NCBI GenBank assembly: GCA_015143295.1
Contig: CM026556.1
Location: forward strand, 17,112,547-17,176,546
DNA length: 64,000 bases
Direction: 5' to 3'
Source: Tetracentron sinense
Taxonomy: Eukaryota; Streptophyta; Magnoliopsida; Trochodendrales; Trochodendraceae
The notes beneath the pieces are model-generated. The model was given only the letters and a program-made list of their open reading frames with translations. It ran no database searches and had not been told where the DNA came from. The first letter of the stretch is position 1; the number at the start of each line of letters is the position of its first letter. Position numbers and translations under genes: made by a program. Below are positions 9,259 to 20,400 of this stretch, piece after piece.

Positions 9259-10928
9259 GCCAGTGAGGGGAGGAGGAAAATATTACTCCAAAAGAGGAGA
9301 AAACTGCTAAGGACCTGTCTAATGAGCTCGAGGCGGCCCCCATAAGACAACCAATGGTTTTTCCAAGAGGATATTTGCGCCATCACCCTCTCCACCAACT
9401 GCTGACAGTCACAACTAGTAAGTCTAGTAGACGAGAGGGGGATGCCCAGATACTTAATAGGCAACGTACCCCACTTAAAATGCAAGATATCCACAATTTT
9501 CGTGCATTTACCCTCAAGGATATTGCCATAGAAGATATTAGATTTGGTTTCAATAGCCTCCAATCCAGAGCTACGAAATTGCTGAAGAATGGAAGCTATG
9601 CACCTGTTAGAACTCAAACGGGTTTTGCACCGGTGATGAGGCCACACGGGGGGGCCCTTTCTTTAGATGAAACCCATGAAGTAGCCCCTGAAAAAGGAGG
9701 ATATTGTCAGAAATGCGTCTACCTTTGACAAAAGCCGATTGATTTTTAGATACCAGCTTTCCAAGGATCTTTTGTAGCCTATTCACCTGCAACTTGGATA
9801 TAAAACGACTTGCCGAGATGGGCCTGTAGTCCGCGAACGATGTTGGCCTGTCCATCTTGAGGATCAAAGATATGACAGTAGCATTAGCCTCCCCTAGCAA
9901 TTTCCCCGAGGAGGAGAAACTGCGAATAGCCAAGCAAAGGTCTTTTTTGATTAACGGCCAACATGAGATAGGCTTGCTTCATGGTTTTATTAAGCTTATG
10001 AACCAGTTTAAACATTGGTGTGCCACTAACGCAGGACTCTCAAGCCTTGCTAACCAGTTGCTGAAAATCATCATCCTTTATCTAATAATTAAAAGAACTT
10101 AAATGGACAAGCTTTGCCTCTACTGGTATTGTGGAAACTAACCACTAGCTGGTGATGAACCGAAGAGCTACAGGAACCCACATGAGCTTCCGAGTCAGGA
10201 AATGCTTGGATCCAATTAAAATTTGCCATGCATATATCAAGTTTACACTCAATTCGCCCTACCCCCATAGCTCCATTTGACCAAGTAAATAGGGGCCCTT
10301 ACCATTTCAAATTGAAGAGCCCTGCTGAAGATAAGATGGATTGAGTTCAGATAAGGTGGGAGTTAGGGATTCCATTTCCACCTCTCTTCTCAGACGCTGC
10401 AAACACTGAGTTAAAATCACCAAGGACCAGCCATGGACAGTTAGACCCTGCCACATAACCTCCCGTTGGACAATGTCATTAGACCCATACACCACCGAGA
10501 CAAGAATAGTGGTATCAAATTCGGTAGACGAGACCCATTGCTTGCTCAGTGATCCGCAGGGGCACAACTTGCATTTTGTCGGCCCTCCAAAAGATCCAAA
10601 TACGACCATTGCCACTAACACAATAGTTATCAAGCCGGGACCACCCAGTGCCAATCTTACGAGTAATTTTGTCTGCATGAATATCTCGAACCTTTGTTTC
10701 AACCAAGCCCGCAAAACACAGCTTCATAGAGCGTACAAAACATTTTACATCATGCTGACAGACCCCACCATTGAGGCCTCGGACATTCCAAGCTCCAAAA
10801 AACATAGAACCAAAAGAACAGGGAGAAAGCAAAGCCATTCTAGGAGCTGATCGGGAGACCAGCACCAGTGCTTATCCCAGTACTATCATTAACCAATCCA
10901 CCATTGTTAGGGGGCTAACTCTGGATAG
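9259..10928 (-). mobile_element. LINE family C fragment, minus strand, RT core deleted
   Basis: Minus-strand LINE ORF2 most like the element at 40216, not the adjoining family A. From 10865 downward it has endonuclease start (WNVRGLNGG, LVETKV), a frameshift near 10600, an eroded linker (10000-10300), RT fingers (SFADYRPIS, NQSAFVKGRRISDN), a junction near 9640 that skips the palm (no QGDP or FADD), then YLGIPLSSTRL and the thumb to about 9259. There it joins family A mid-domain. Bases 10866-10928 are probably the end of ORF1. The palm is lost, so it cannot be active. The satellite starts at about 10929. Confidence 0.8.
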
Positions 10929-13803
10929 GATTTTGGGCACCGAGAGACCATAATCTACTTAGAAACTATACTGTGGCCAAAACCTACAAACGCGTACCAA
11001 ATCAAAACCGGGGGTCGGATTTCGGTATCGTTTCTTCTAATGCGTGTATTTCGACCCAACGTAAGTGTGAGAATTCGTTCCGATGGAATCCGATGTTCTT
11101 TCCCCAATTTGGACCCTAAGAGGCCCGAAAACCATACTTAGAAAGTATACTTCGTCCTAAACATACAAGCTCCGCATTTATAGGTTTAGGCCAAAGTATA
11201 CTTTCTAAGTATGGATTTTGGCCTCTCGGTGCCCAAATCGGGCTAACGACCTCGGATTCAATCAAAACGAATTCTCACACTTAAATTGTGTCGAAATACA
11301 TGCGTTAGAGGAAACAACATCAAAATCCGACCCCATTTGGATTTGGTGCGCGGTTGTAAGTTTAGGCCAAAGTATACTATCTAATTATGGATTTCAGGCC
11401 TCTCGATTTCCAAATCGGGCAAATGGGCTCAGATTCCATCGACACGAATTCCCACACTTAGGTTGGTATACATGTGTTAGAACAAACGGCTTCGAAACCA
11501 GATCCTCAGTTTGAGTTTGGCGTGCGTTTGTATGTTTAAGACGAAGTATACTTTCTAAGTATGGTTTTCGAGCCTCTCAGGGTCCAACTTGGGGAAACGA
11601 GTTCGGATTCCATCGAAACAAATTCTCACACTTAGGTTGGGTCGAAATACAAGCATTACAAGAAGCGACATCGAAATCCTACCTACGGTTTGGATTTTGT
11701 ACACGTTTGTAGGTTTTGGCCAAAGTATAGTTTCTAAGTATGGATTATGGGCTACTCAGGGCTCAAATCGGACAAACGACCTCAGATTCCATCGAAACAA
11801 ATTCTCAAACTTAGACTGTGTCAAAATACATGTGTCAAAATAAACTACATCGAAATCTGACCCCCGGTTTGGATTTGGTGCCCGTTGTTTGTTTAGGCCA
11901 AAATATACTTTCTAAGCATGGATTTCAGGCTTCTTGTGCTCAAATCAGGCAAACGACCTCGGATTCCATCAAAACGAATTCTCACGCTTAAGTTGGGTCG
12001 AAATACACGCATTAGGGAAAACGACATCGAAATCCGACCCTGGTTTGGATTTGCTGTGCGTTTTTATGTTTAGGCCGAAGAATACTTTCTAAGTATGGAT
12101 TTCGGGCCTCTCGGTGCCAAAATCAGGCAAATGGGCTCCGATTCCATCGAAACAAAATCCCACACTTAGGTTGGGTCGAAATATATGCGTTAGGAAAAAC
12201 AGCATCAAAATTCGACCACTGGTTTGGATGTGGTGTGCGTTTGTATGTTTAGGCTGAAGTATATTTTCTAAGTATGGATTTCAGACCTCTCGGTGCTCAA
12301 ATTGAGAAAATGACCTCGGATTCCATCAAAACGAATTCTCACACTTAAGTTGTGTCGAAATACACGCATTAGAGGAAACAACATGAAAATCCGACCCCGG
12401 TTTGGATTTGGTGCACGGCTGTAGGTTTAGGCCTTCGGTATACTTTCTAGTTATAGATTTTGGGCCTCTCGGTGCCCCAATCGGGCAAAGAACCTTGGAT
12501 TCTATCGAAACGATTTCTCACACTTAGGATGGGTCAAAATACAAGCATTAGAGGAAACAATATCGAAACCTGACCCCCGGTTTGGATTTGGTGCGAGTTT
12601 GTTTGTTTACGACGATGTATACTTTCAAAGTATGGATTTTGGGCATTTCGGAGCTAAAATCGAGCAAACGACCTCGAATTCCATCGTAATGAATTCTCAC
12701 ACTTAGACTGGGTTAAAATACAACTGTTAAAAGAAACGACATTGAAATCTTACCCCCGGTTTGGATTTGGTGTCCGTTTGTATGTTTAGGCCGAAGTATA
12801 CTTTCTAAGTATGGGATTAAGGTTTCTCGTGCTCAAATTGGGCAAACGACCTCGGATTATGCCAAAACGAATCGTCACGCTTAGGTTGGGTCAAAATACA
12901 CGTGTTAGAGGAAACAACTTCAAAATCCAACCCCGATTTGGATTTGGTGCGAGTTTGTATGTTTAGGCCGAAGTATACTTTCTAAGTTTGGATTTCGGGC
13001 CTCTCGTTGCCCAAATCAGGCAAACGGGCTCGAATTCCATTGAAATGAAATCCCACACTTAGGTTGGGTCGAAAAAATCGCGTTAGACAAAATAACATCG
13101 AAATCCGACCCCCGGTTTGGATATGGTGCGCATTTGTATGTTTAGGCCGAAGTATACTTTCTAAGTATGCATGTCGGTCTCTCGGTGCCCAAATTGGGGA
13201 AACGACCTCGAAGTCCACCGAAACGATTTCTCACACTTAGGTAGGGTCTAAGTATGGATGTCGGCCTCTCAGTGCCCAAATTGGGGAAATGACCTCGGAT
13301 TCCATGGAAATGAATTCTCACACTTAGGTTGGGTCGAAATACACGCGTTAGAAGAAACGGCATCGAAATCCGACCCCCGGTTTTGATTTGGGGCGCGTTT
13401 GTAGGTTTAGGCCGCAGTACACTTTCTATATATGGATTCTCAGTGCCAAGATTGGTTAACGACCTTGGATACCATCAAAACGAATTCCCATCCTTATGTT
13501 GGGTCGAAATACAAGCGTTAGAAGAAACTATATTGAAATCCTACCCCTGGTTGGGATTTGGTGGACGTTTGTATGTTTAGGCCGAAGTATACTTTCTAAG
13601 TACGAGTTTCGGTCCTGTCGGTGCTCAAATCGGGCAAACGTCCTCGGATTTCATGCGTTAGGTGAAACAACATCCCAATCCGACCCCGATTTTGATATGG
13701 TTCGCGTTTGTATGTTTAGGCCGATGTATACTTTCTAAGTATGAATTTCGGGTCTCTCAGAGCCTAAATCGTGCAAACAACCTTGGATTCCATCGAAATG
13801 AAT
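10929..13803 (+). repeat. ~178-bp tandem satellite, first block
   Basis: The block GGCCGAAGTATACTTTCTAA recurs at roughly 174-179 bp (for example 11191, 11367, 11541, 11720, 11898, 12075, 12254, 12432). Each monomer carries the 10-bp palindrome AAGTATACTT and usually GAATTCTCACACTTAGG. Bases 10929 to about 11178 are the same satellite in reverse orientation; from 11179 it is forward. Monomers differ from each other by many substitutions, yet matching types recur in order (12811, 12990, 13167, 13435, 13600, 13740). I see no gene here; the open frames of 60-100 codons are frames running through monomers. Confidence 0.95.
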
Positions 13804-15222
13804 TTGATCCAAGAATATCAAGCCACGGATACTGGCTTATTTGCTTTCGCAGACAAGGATGTTGCCAAGGGTAGTGAAGACTTTTCTTTCACTAGCCAGG
13901 GTGCTATTACGTTCAAGGAAAGATTTTGTGTCCCAGCCAATGCGGATCTTCAGAGGGAGATTATGAATGAAGCACACCGTTCGAATTACACAGTGCATCC
14001 TAGGGGTACAAAGATATACCGGAACCTTAAAACTCACCTTTGGTGGCGGAATATGAAGAGGGATGTTGCGGAGTATGTGGCATGGTGCTTGGTGTGTCAA
14101 CAGGTGAAGGCAGAACGCTTGAGAACGGCGGGTCTATTACAGTCTCTCCCTATTCCCGAGTGGAAATGGGAGCACATCTCCATGAACTTTATTATTGGCT
14201 TTCCAAAAAGGGGAAGGAATTCAGATGCTATATGGGGTGTGGTGGACAGGTTGACAAAGTTCGTGCACTTCTTAACCTATCGGACTACTTTCAATTCTTG
14301 CCAGTTGGTCGCTCTGTACATCAAGGAAGTGGTACGGTTGCAGGGGATGCCAGTCAATATTGTGTCAGATCGGGATCCAAGATTCACATCAAGGTTCTGG
14401 AAAAATTTTCAGGAAACTATGGGTTCCCGACTTGATTTCAGCACCGCTTTTCGTCCACAAACGGATGCACAAACCGAGAGGGTGAACCAAGTCATAGAAG
14501 ACATGCTTCGGGCGTGTATGTTGGATTTCAAGGGCAGTTGTGAAGAACACTTGCCTATGGTTGAATTTGCCTACAATAACAGCTACCAGGCGAGCATCCA
14601 AATGGCTCCATTTGAGGCCTTGTATGGGCGAAGCTGCAGGTCTCCTCTCTACTGGGATGAGGTTGGAGAGAGAAAGGTGTTAGGTCCTGAGTTGATTGAG
14701 CAAACTGAGAACAAAGTCAAGATCATTCGGGATCGGTTGAAAGCTGCTCAAGATCCTCAAAAGACCTATGCGGACACGCGCCGCAGGGACATGTAATTCC
14801 AGGTTGGGGATCAAGTCTTCGTGAAGGTATCCCCTAGCAAAGGGAATATGAGATTTGGCAGGCAAGGCAAGCTTAGTCCTCGATATGTTGGCCCGTTTGA
14901 GATTATCACGCGAGTTGGTGAAGTTGCTTACCGGGTAGCTCTTCCACTTCACATGGCCGCAGTTCACATCGTTTTCCACGTGTCTATGCTTTGGAAGTAC
15001 ATTGCGGACTCTTCGCATGTCATAGACTTGGAACCGCTGGAAATCCGAGAGGATCTCACCTTGGTTGAGAAGCTGGTTCATATATTGGATCAGAGAGATC
15101 AAGTGCTTCGCAACAAAACTATTATGTTGGTTCTCGTGCAGTGGCAACATCATGCTCGAGAAGAGGCTTACATGGGAACGTGAGGCCGAAATCAGAGCGA
15201 AGTACCCAAAGTTGTTTGAATG
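13804..15222 (+). pseudogene. gypsy integrase and C-terminal domain remnant
   Basis: Integrase inserts the cDNA copy into the genome. Visible are the HHCC zinc-binding part (EAHRSNYTVHP and [10 protein letters not shown]), the core with the first catalytic Asp replaced by Asn (AAC at 14185-14187 in MNFIIGF; element B has MDFIVG), [12 protein letters not shown] with the second Asp, and the [10 protein letters not shown] region with the Glu. The frame breaks at TAA 14794-14796, then continues to a chromodomain-like tail (VQWQHHAREEA) that is frameshifted near 15165. Both the substitution and the breaks make it non-functional. Confidence 0.85.
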
Positions 15223-15299
15223 AGTTTTGTATGTACCCTGTGATTTTGTTTTGAATTGTAATGCATGTATCGTCCAAATTTCGAAGACGAAATTTTTAT

Positions 15300-15312
15300 A
15301 AGGGCTGGAGGA
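15300..15312 (+). other. Polypurine tract, decayed
   Basis: AAGGGCTGGAGGA lies directly before the LTR. In B and A the same site reads GGGGGGGAGGA, the primer for plus-strand DNA synthesis. Here a CT interrupts the purines. Confidence 0.7.
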
Positions 15313-15578
15313 TGTAGAGCCTCAGAACTATTTGTATATGTCTTGGTATGTGTGTCAAGGCATGATGCCTTTGTAAGCCCCAATTTCATGGAATGAGAAA
15401 TCGGAATTTTTGAGAATTGTTGCAAGAATGCTATAACTACTTAAATAAATTATTTAGTAATGTCTATAAGCCTAGAAAGAGTCCTAGTCATGTTTAGAAA
15501 AGGTCAAAAGGGAAGTAGGATAAGTCCAAGTAGTAGGAATTGGTGAAAAATGGTCTCAGTGTAGAAATTTGCAGAGCA

Positions 15579-15764
15579 CCGATCGCTCGATCCATTGTAG
15601 CGATCGATCGGTCCAAAACCGATCGATCGAAGGCTATTGAATGGTTAACTTTTTCGTATGGGGAAATTTTTCAGAGAGCTTGTTTTTGACCGAGAGCTCA
15701 GTCAAGAACACCAATCGCTCAGAAGGCGACCGATTGCTCGGTATTAACCACCGATCGATCGGTG
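15579..15764 (+). repeat. CGATCG palindrome array in LTR D
   Basis: Clustered copies of CGATCGCTCG, CGATCGATCGG and variants, separated by 10-70 bp, lie upstream of the presumed promoter. They are spaced irregularly, so this is a motif cluster rather than a strict tandem repeat. Possible binding sites; no known factor is assigned. Confidence 0.7.
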
Positions 15765-16632
15765 TATCGTGTTTTGCAGAATTTCATTAAGGGCTTTTTC
15801 GGCATTTGGGTGTTATACCCTTTGCCTATAAGGCTTGCCCGAGTCTTGAGGGCTCATTCAACACACTTAGGTTATTTGAGAGCTAAGGAGAGAAGAGAAA
15901 GGAGATTCTAACCTAGGGTTTTCCATTTGGGAAGGAATCAAAGGGTTTAAAGACCCTAGATCATCCTCAAGCTCAGATTTCTTCTCAAGCTCGTGAAGAG
16001 CACGTTCTCCAAGCTAGGGCAGCAACTCCACGAACGTTTGGAGGGTTTTCCTCTCTTCTATAAGGTCTGTACCTTTTGCTACCCTCCTAGTTCATACTCC
16101 CTTCTTCTCTTCTTCTTCTTTATGTTGTCTAATGTATTAATCTAGTGGAAGACAAATGGATGTGGTGTGAGGATGGATATTAGGCGATGGATGCCGTGTG
16201 GATGATGTGATGAATGGAATGGGAAGGGCATTGTACCAAGAAAAAACATACATGTATGTTGTGAATGTAAACCCACCTAGAAAAATATGATTTAGGCTTT
16301 AACGAATAATGTACACCCCATGTGTTTGATGAAATGCCAAGATGAAGAAAACGAGTTGTAAATCAAGAAATGTATGCTTAAATGATTATGAAATTGCTAG
16401 GGTTTATGATAGTGTGTTTTCTTGTTTTCCCTAAATGGCATAGATATTTATTTGCACAAATTGTGATATTCTATGTATTGTTGAAATCCCAAATGTCATA
16501 TTACACGATTCCATGAGCACGGCATGCATGACATGGTTTATCGATGTTTTCAAGAATAAGGTCTAGAGGTGGGACATATTTTACGATATGTTTTACCTTG
16601 CTTTTGACAAGAACAAGACAAGCATTCATAAA

Positions 16633-16725
16633 GAAGGGTCTCCCTTCCTTATCAAGTGCGTATCATGAAAGAAGGGTCTCCCTTCCCTATCAAGTACATA
16701 TCATGAAAGAAGGGCCTCCCTTCCC
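16633..16725 (+). repeat. Hairpin array in LTR D
   Basis: Three copies of GAAGGG-TCT-CCCTTC (near 16633, 16671 and 16709, the last with GCC in the loop) spaced about 38 bp apart. They correspond to the arrays in LTRs A and B, which have longer spacers. Confidence 0.75.
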
Positions 16726-17073
16726 TCTCAAGTGCATCTCACAAGTACATGAGCATGTTTAGATTCCAAGCAAGCACGCATGACATGCATGACATGGTAC
16801 GCTCGACAAGATCAAGCAAGACAACCATGACAAGTTTTTAAGCACGCAACGAGTATTTTAAGTCAAGTCAAGTGCACGAGGATTTCAAGAGATTCATCGA
16901 CTTTTATATGATGCAAGCATGAATATAAACTGCTTTACTTCCTTGTTATTACATGAATTGTTGCCTGCGTTATAATTTGAATTGTTTCTGCTTTATACAT
17001 TTCTATTGTTATGTTATGACTGTTAGTTAGTATTTGGTACCCGATGAGTATTTCAAGCTCAGCCGTACTTCTT

Positions 17074-17193
17074 ATGTCGGCAGGTGATAGTGGAGCGGCT
17101 GCTCCTTTTGATATCTGTGTTCCTGGTCCGTGGGTAGAAGAGGAGTACGTCGAGGAACTTGTGGAGGAACCTCCGGTAGAGGGCTACTATTAG
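17074..17193 (+). CDS. Conserved short LTR reading frame, copy D
   Basis: A 39-codon frame from ATG 17074 to TAG 17191-17193. It starts MSAG, and its acidic core is PWVEEEYVEE, ending PPVEGYY. Compared with copy B, the core differs at third codon positions (CCA/CCG, GTG/GTA, GAG/GAA, ATC/GTC), and the tail likewise (CCC/CCG, GGT/GGC, TAT/TAC). That pattern is what selection on a protein would leave. The ATG is set in TTATGTCGGCAGGT, which could also be a 3' splice site. No known family is recognised. Confidence 0.5.
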   Translation: MSAGDSGAAAPFDICVPGPWVEEEYVEELVEEPPVEGYY

Positions 17194-17497
17194 GTGGTAG
17201 ATTCTGAGTGAGTGATCTGTGGGTGTGAACTTGAGAAATTAGATTGATGTATTTTGACGGGCCTGTCTGCACCTTCTTTTGTTCCCTTTTTGTATAAAAC
17301 TTAGATCATGTACGTACATACATAGTGGTTTTTGGTTAGACTTCCGCAGTGCTTTGTAGTTATGTTTCCACTATCATTGTCCTCTATTGTGTATGCTCCA
17401 GGTATTCTACAGGTTGGATTGTCAAGCAAATCATGTAAGTCATGGTCAGTCGTCCAAAATTCACTCTAACTCATAGGGTGGGTTTTGGGTCGCGACA

Positions 17498-20400
17498 GAT
17501 TTGGTGTCCATTTGTATGTTTAGGCCGAAGTATACTTTCTAAATATGGAATTAAGGTTTCTCGTGCTCAAATTGGGCAAACGGCCTCAGATTCCGTCAAA
17601 ATGAATCGTCACGCTTAGGTTGGGTCAAAATACACGCGTTACAGGAAACAAATTCGAAATCCGACCCCGATTTGGATTTGGTGCGAGTTTGTATGTTTAG
17701 GTTGAAGTATACTTTCTAGGTATGGACTACGGGCCTCTCGTTGCCCAAATCAGGCAAACGGGCTCGAATTCCATCGAAACGAAATCCCACACTTACGTTG
17801 GGTCGAAAAACTTGCGTTAGAAAAAATAGCAGCGAAATCCGACCCCTGGTTTGGATATGGTACGCATTTGTATGTTTAGGCCGAAGTATACTTTCCAAAA
17901 AATGGATGTCGGCCTCTCGGTTCCCAAATTGCGGAAACGACCTCGGATTCCACCGAAACGAATTCTCACACTTAGGTAGGGTCTAAGTATGGATGTCGGC
18001 CTCTTAGTGCCCAAATTGGGGAAACGACCTCGGATTCCATTGAAACAAATTCTCACACTTAGGTTGGGTTGAAATACACATGTTAGAAGAAGCGGCATCG
18101 AAATCTGACCCCCGCTTTGGATTTGGTGCGTGTTAGTAGGTTTAGGCCGAAGTACACTTTCTACATATGGATTTCGGTCTCTCAGTGCCAAGATCGGTTA
18201 ATGACCTCGGATACCATCAAAACGAATTCCCACACTTATGTTGAGTCGAAGTACAAGTGTTAAAAGAGACAACATCGAAATCCGAACCCGGTTTGGATTT
18301 GGTGCGTGTTTGTATGTTTAGGCCGAAGTATACTTGCCAAGTATGGATTCGGGCCTCTCGATGCCCAAATAGAGCAAACGATCTCAGATTCCATCGAAAC
18401 AAATTTCCACACTTAGGTTGGGTCGGAATACACTCGTAAGAAGAAATGACATCAAAATCCTACCCTTGGTTTGGATTTGGTTCGCGTTTCTAGGTTTAGG
18501 CCTAAGTATACTTTCTTAGTATCGACTTTGGTGTCTAGGTGCCCCAATCAGACTAACGACTTCGGATTCCATCGAAAGAAATTTACACACATAGGTTAGG
18601 TCATGATACACTCGTTAGAAGAAACGACATCAAAATCCGACCCCCGGTTTGGATTTGGTGCGTGTTTGTCGGTTTAGGCCTAAGTATACTTTCTACGTAT
18701 GGACTTTGGTTTCTAAGCGCCCAAATCAGGCGAACGACTTCGGATTCCATCGAAACGAATTCCCACACTTTGGTTGGGTCGACAGAATCATGTTAAAAGA
18801 AATGACATCGAAATCTGACCCCCAATTTGGATTTGCTGCGCATTTATAGGTTTAGGCCGAAGTATACTTTTAGGTATGGATTTTGGCCCCTCGGTGCCCA
18901 AATCAGGCTAACGACCTCGGATTCAATCAAAACGAATTCTCACACTTAAGTTGCGTCCAAATACACGCGTTAGAGGAAACAACATCGAAATACGACCCCG
19001 TTTTGATTTGATGCGCGGTTGTAAGTTTAGGCCAAAGTATACTTTCTAATTATGGATTTCAGGTCTCTCGGTGCCCAAATCGGGCAAATGGGCTCGGATT
19101 CCATCGACATGAATTCCCACACGTTGGTTGGGTCGATATACACGGGTTAGAACAAACGGCTTCGAAATCCAATCCCCGGTTTGGGTTTGGTGCGCGTTTG
19201 TATGTTTAGGACGAAGTATACTTTCTAAGTTTGGTTTTCGGGCCTCTTAGGGAAACAACTTCGGATTCCATCGAAACGAATTCTCACACTGAGGTTTGGC
19301 CAAAGTATAGTTTCTAAGTATGGATTCTGGGCGACTCGAGGCTCAAATTGGACAAACGACCTCAGATTCCATCGAAAAAAATTCTCAAACTTAGGCTGTG
19401 TCAAAATACATGTGTTAAAAGAAACTACATCGAAATCTGACCCCCGGTTTGGATTTGGTGCCTGTTTGTTTGTTTAGGCCGAAGTATACTTTCTAAGTAT
19501 GGATTTCAGGCTTTTTGTGCTCAAATCAGGCAAACGACCTCGGATTCCATCAAAACGAATTCTCACGCTCAAGTTGGGTCGAAATACACGTGTTAGGGGA
19601 AACAACATTGAAATCCAACCCTGGTTTGGATTTGATGTGCGTTTTTATGTTTAGGCCGAAGATTACTTTCTAAGTTTGGATTCCGGGCCTCTCGGTGCCC
19701 AAATCAGGCAAATGGGCTCCGATTCCATCGAAACGATATCTCACACTTAGGTTGGGTCAAAATACATGGATTAGGAAAAATAGCATTGAAATCTGACGAC
19801 AGGTTTGGATATGGTGTGCGTTTGTATGTTTAGGCTGAAGTATACTTTCTAAGTATGGATTTCGGCCTCTCGGTGCCCAAATTGAGTAAACGACCTCGGA
19901 TTCAATCAAAACGATTTCTCACACTTCAGTTGTGTCGAAATACACACGTTAGAGGAAACTACATGAAAATCCGACCCCCGTTGGGATTTGGTGCACGGTT
20001 GTAGGTTTAGGCCGAAGTTTACTTTCTAGTTATAGATTTTGCGCCTCTCGATGCCCAAATCGGGCAAACAACCTGGGATTTCATCGAAACGAATTCTCAC
20101 ACTTAGGATGGGTCGAAATACCAGCGTTAGAGGAAACAACATCGAAACCCGACCCCTGGTTTGGATTTGGTCCGCGTTTATAGGTTTAGGCCAAAGTATA
20201 CTTTCTAAGTATGGAATTAAGGCTTCTTGTGCTCAAATTGGGCAAACGACTTCGGATTCCGTCAAAACGAATCGTCATGCTTAGGTTGGGTCAAAATACA
20301 CGCGTTAGAGGAAACAACATTGAAATCCGTCCCCGATTTGGATTTGGTGCGAGTTTGTATGTTTAGGCCGAAGTATACTTTCTAAGTATGGGTTTCGGGC

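Larger units (their letters stand above)
13804..17497 (+). mobile_element. 5'-truncated Ty3/gypsy element D
   Basis: Contains the end of pol (integrase onward), a polypurine tract and one 3' LTR. The left end passes directly from satellite (CATCGAAATGAATT) into integrase sequence (TTGATCCAAGAATATC) with about 3 bp of microhomology. About 80 bp of the satellite monomer are missing across the insertion, so the left end looks like a deletion rather than an insertion end. No target duplication is visible. Confidence 0.88.
15313..17497 (+). repeat. 3' LTR of element D
   Basis: Runs from TGTAGAGCC to GGGTCGCGACA (2185 bp), a TG..CA terminus. The first ~260 bp differ from the other LTRs and lack their shared TTGAC-containing block. 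The palindrome array (15579-15764), a weak TATA-like site (CCTATAAGG, about 15825), the leader-like AACCCTAG segments, the hairpin array (16633-16725) and the short reading frame (17074-17193) match them. The mixture of divergent start and conserved remainder marks it as its own subfamily. Confidence 0.9.

Noticed and set aside
11179-11360. CENP-B-box-like match in the satellite (TTTCGGGCCTCTCGGTG)
   Set aside because: Two of the nine defining bases differ from the mammalian box, and CENP-B binding is not established for plant satellites; chance similarity is likely.
15313-15580. First 260 bp of LTR D considered as a separate insertion
   Set aside because: No terminal repeats, tail or target duplication at either side; more simply a diverged LTR subfamily start.
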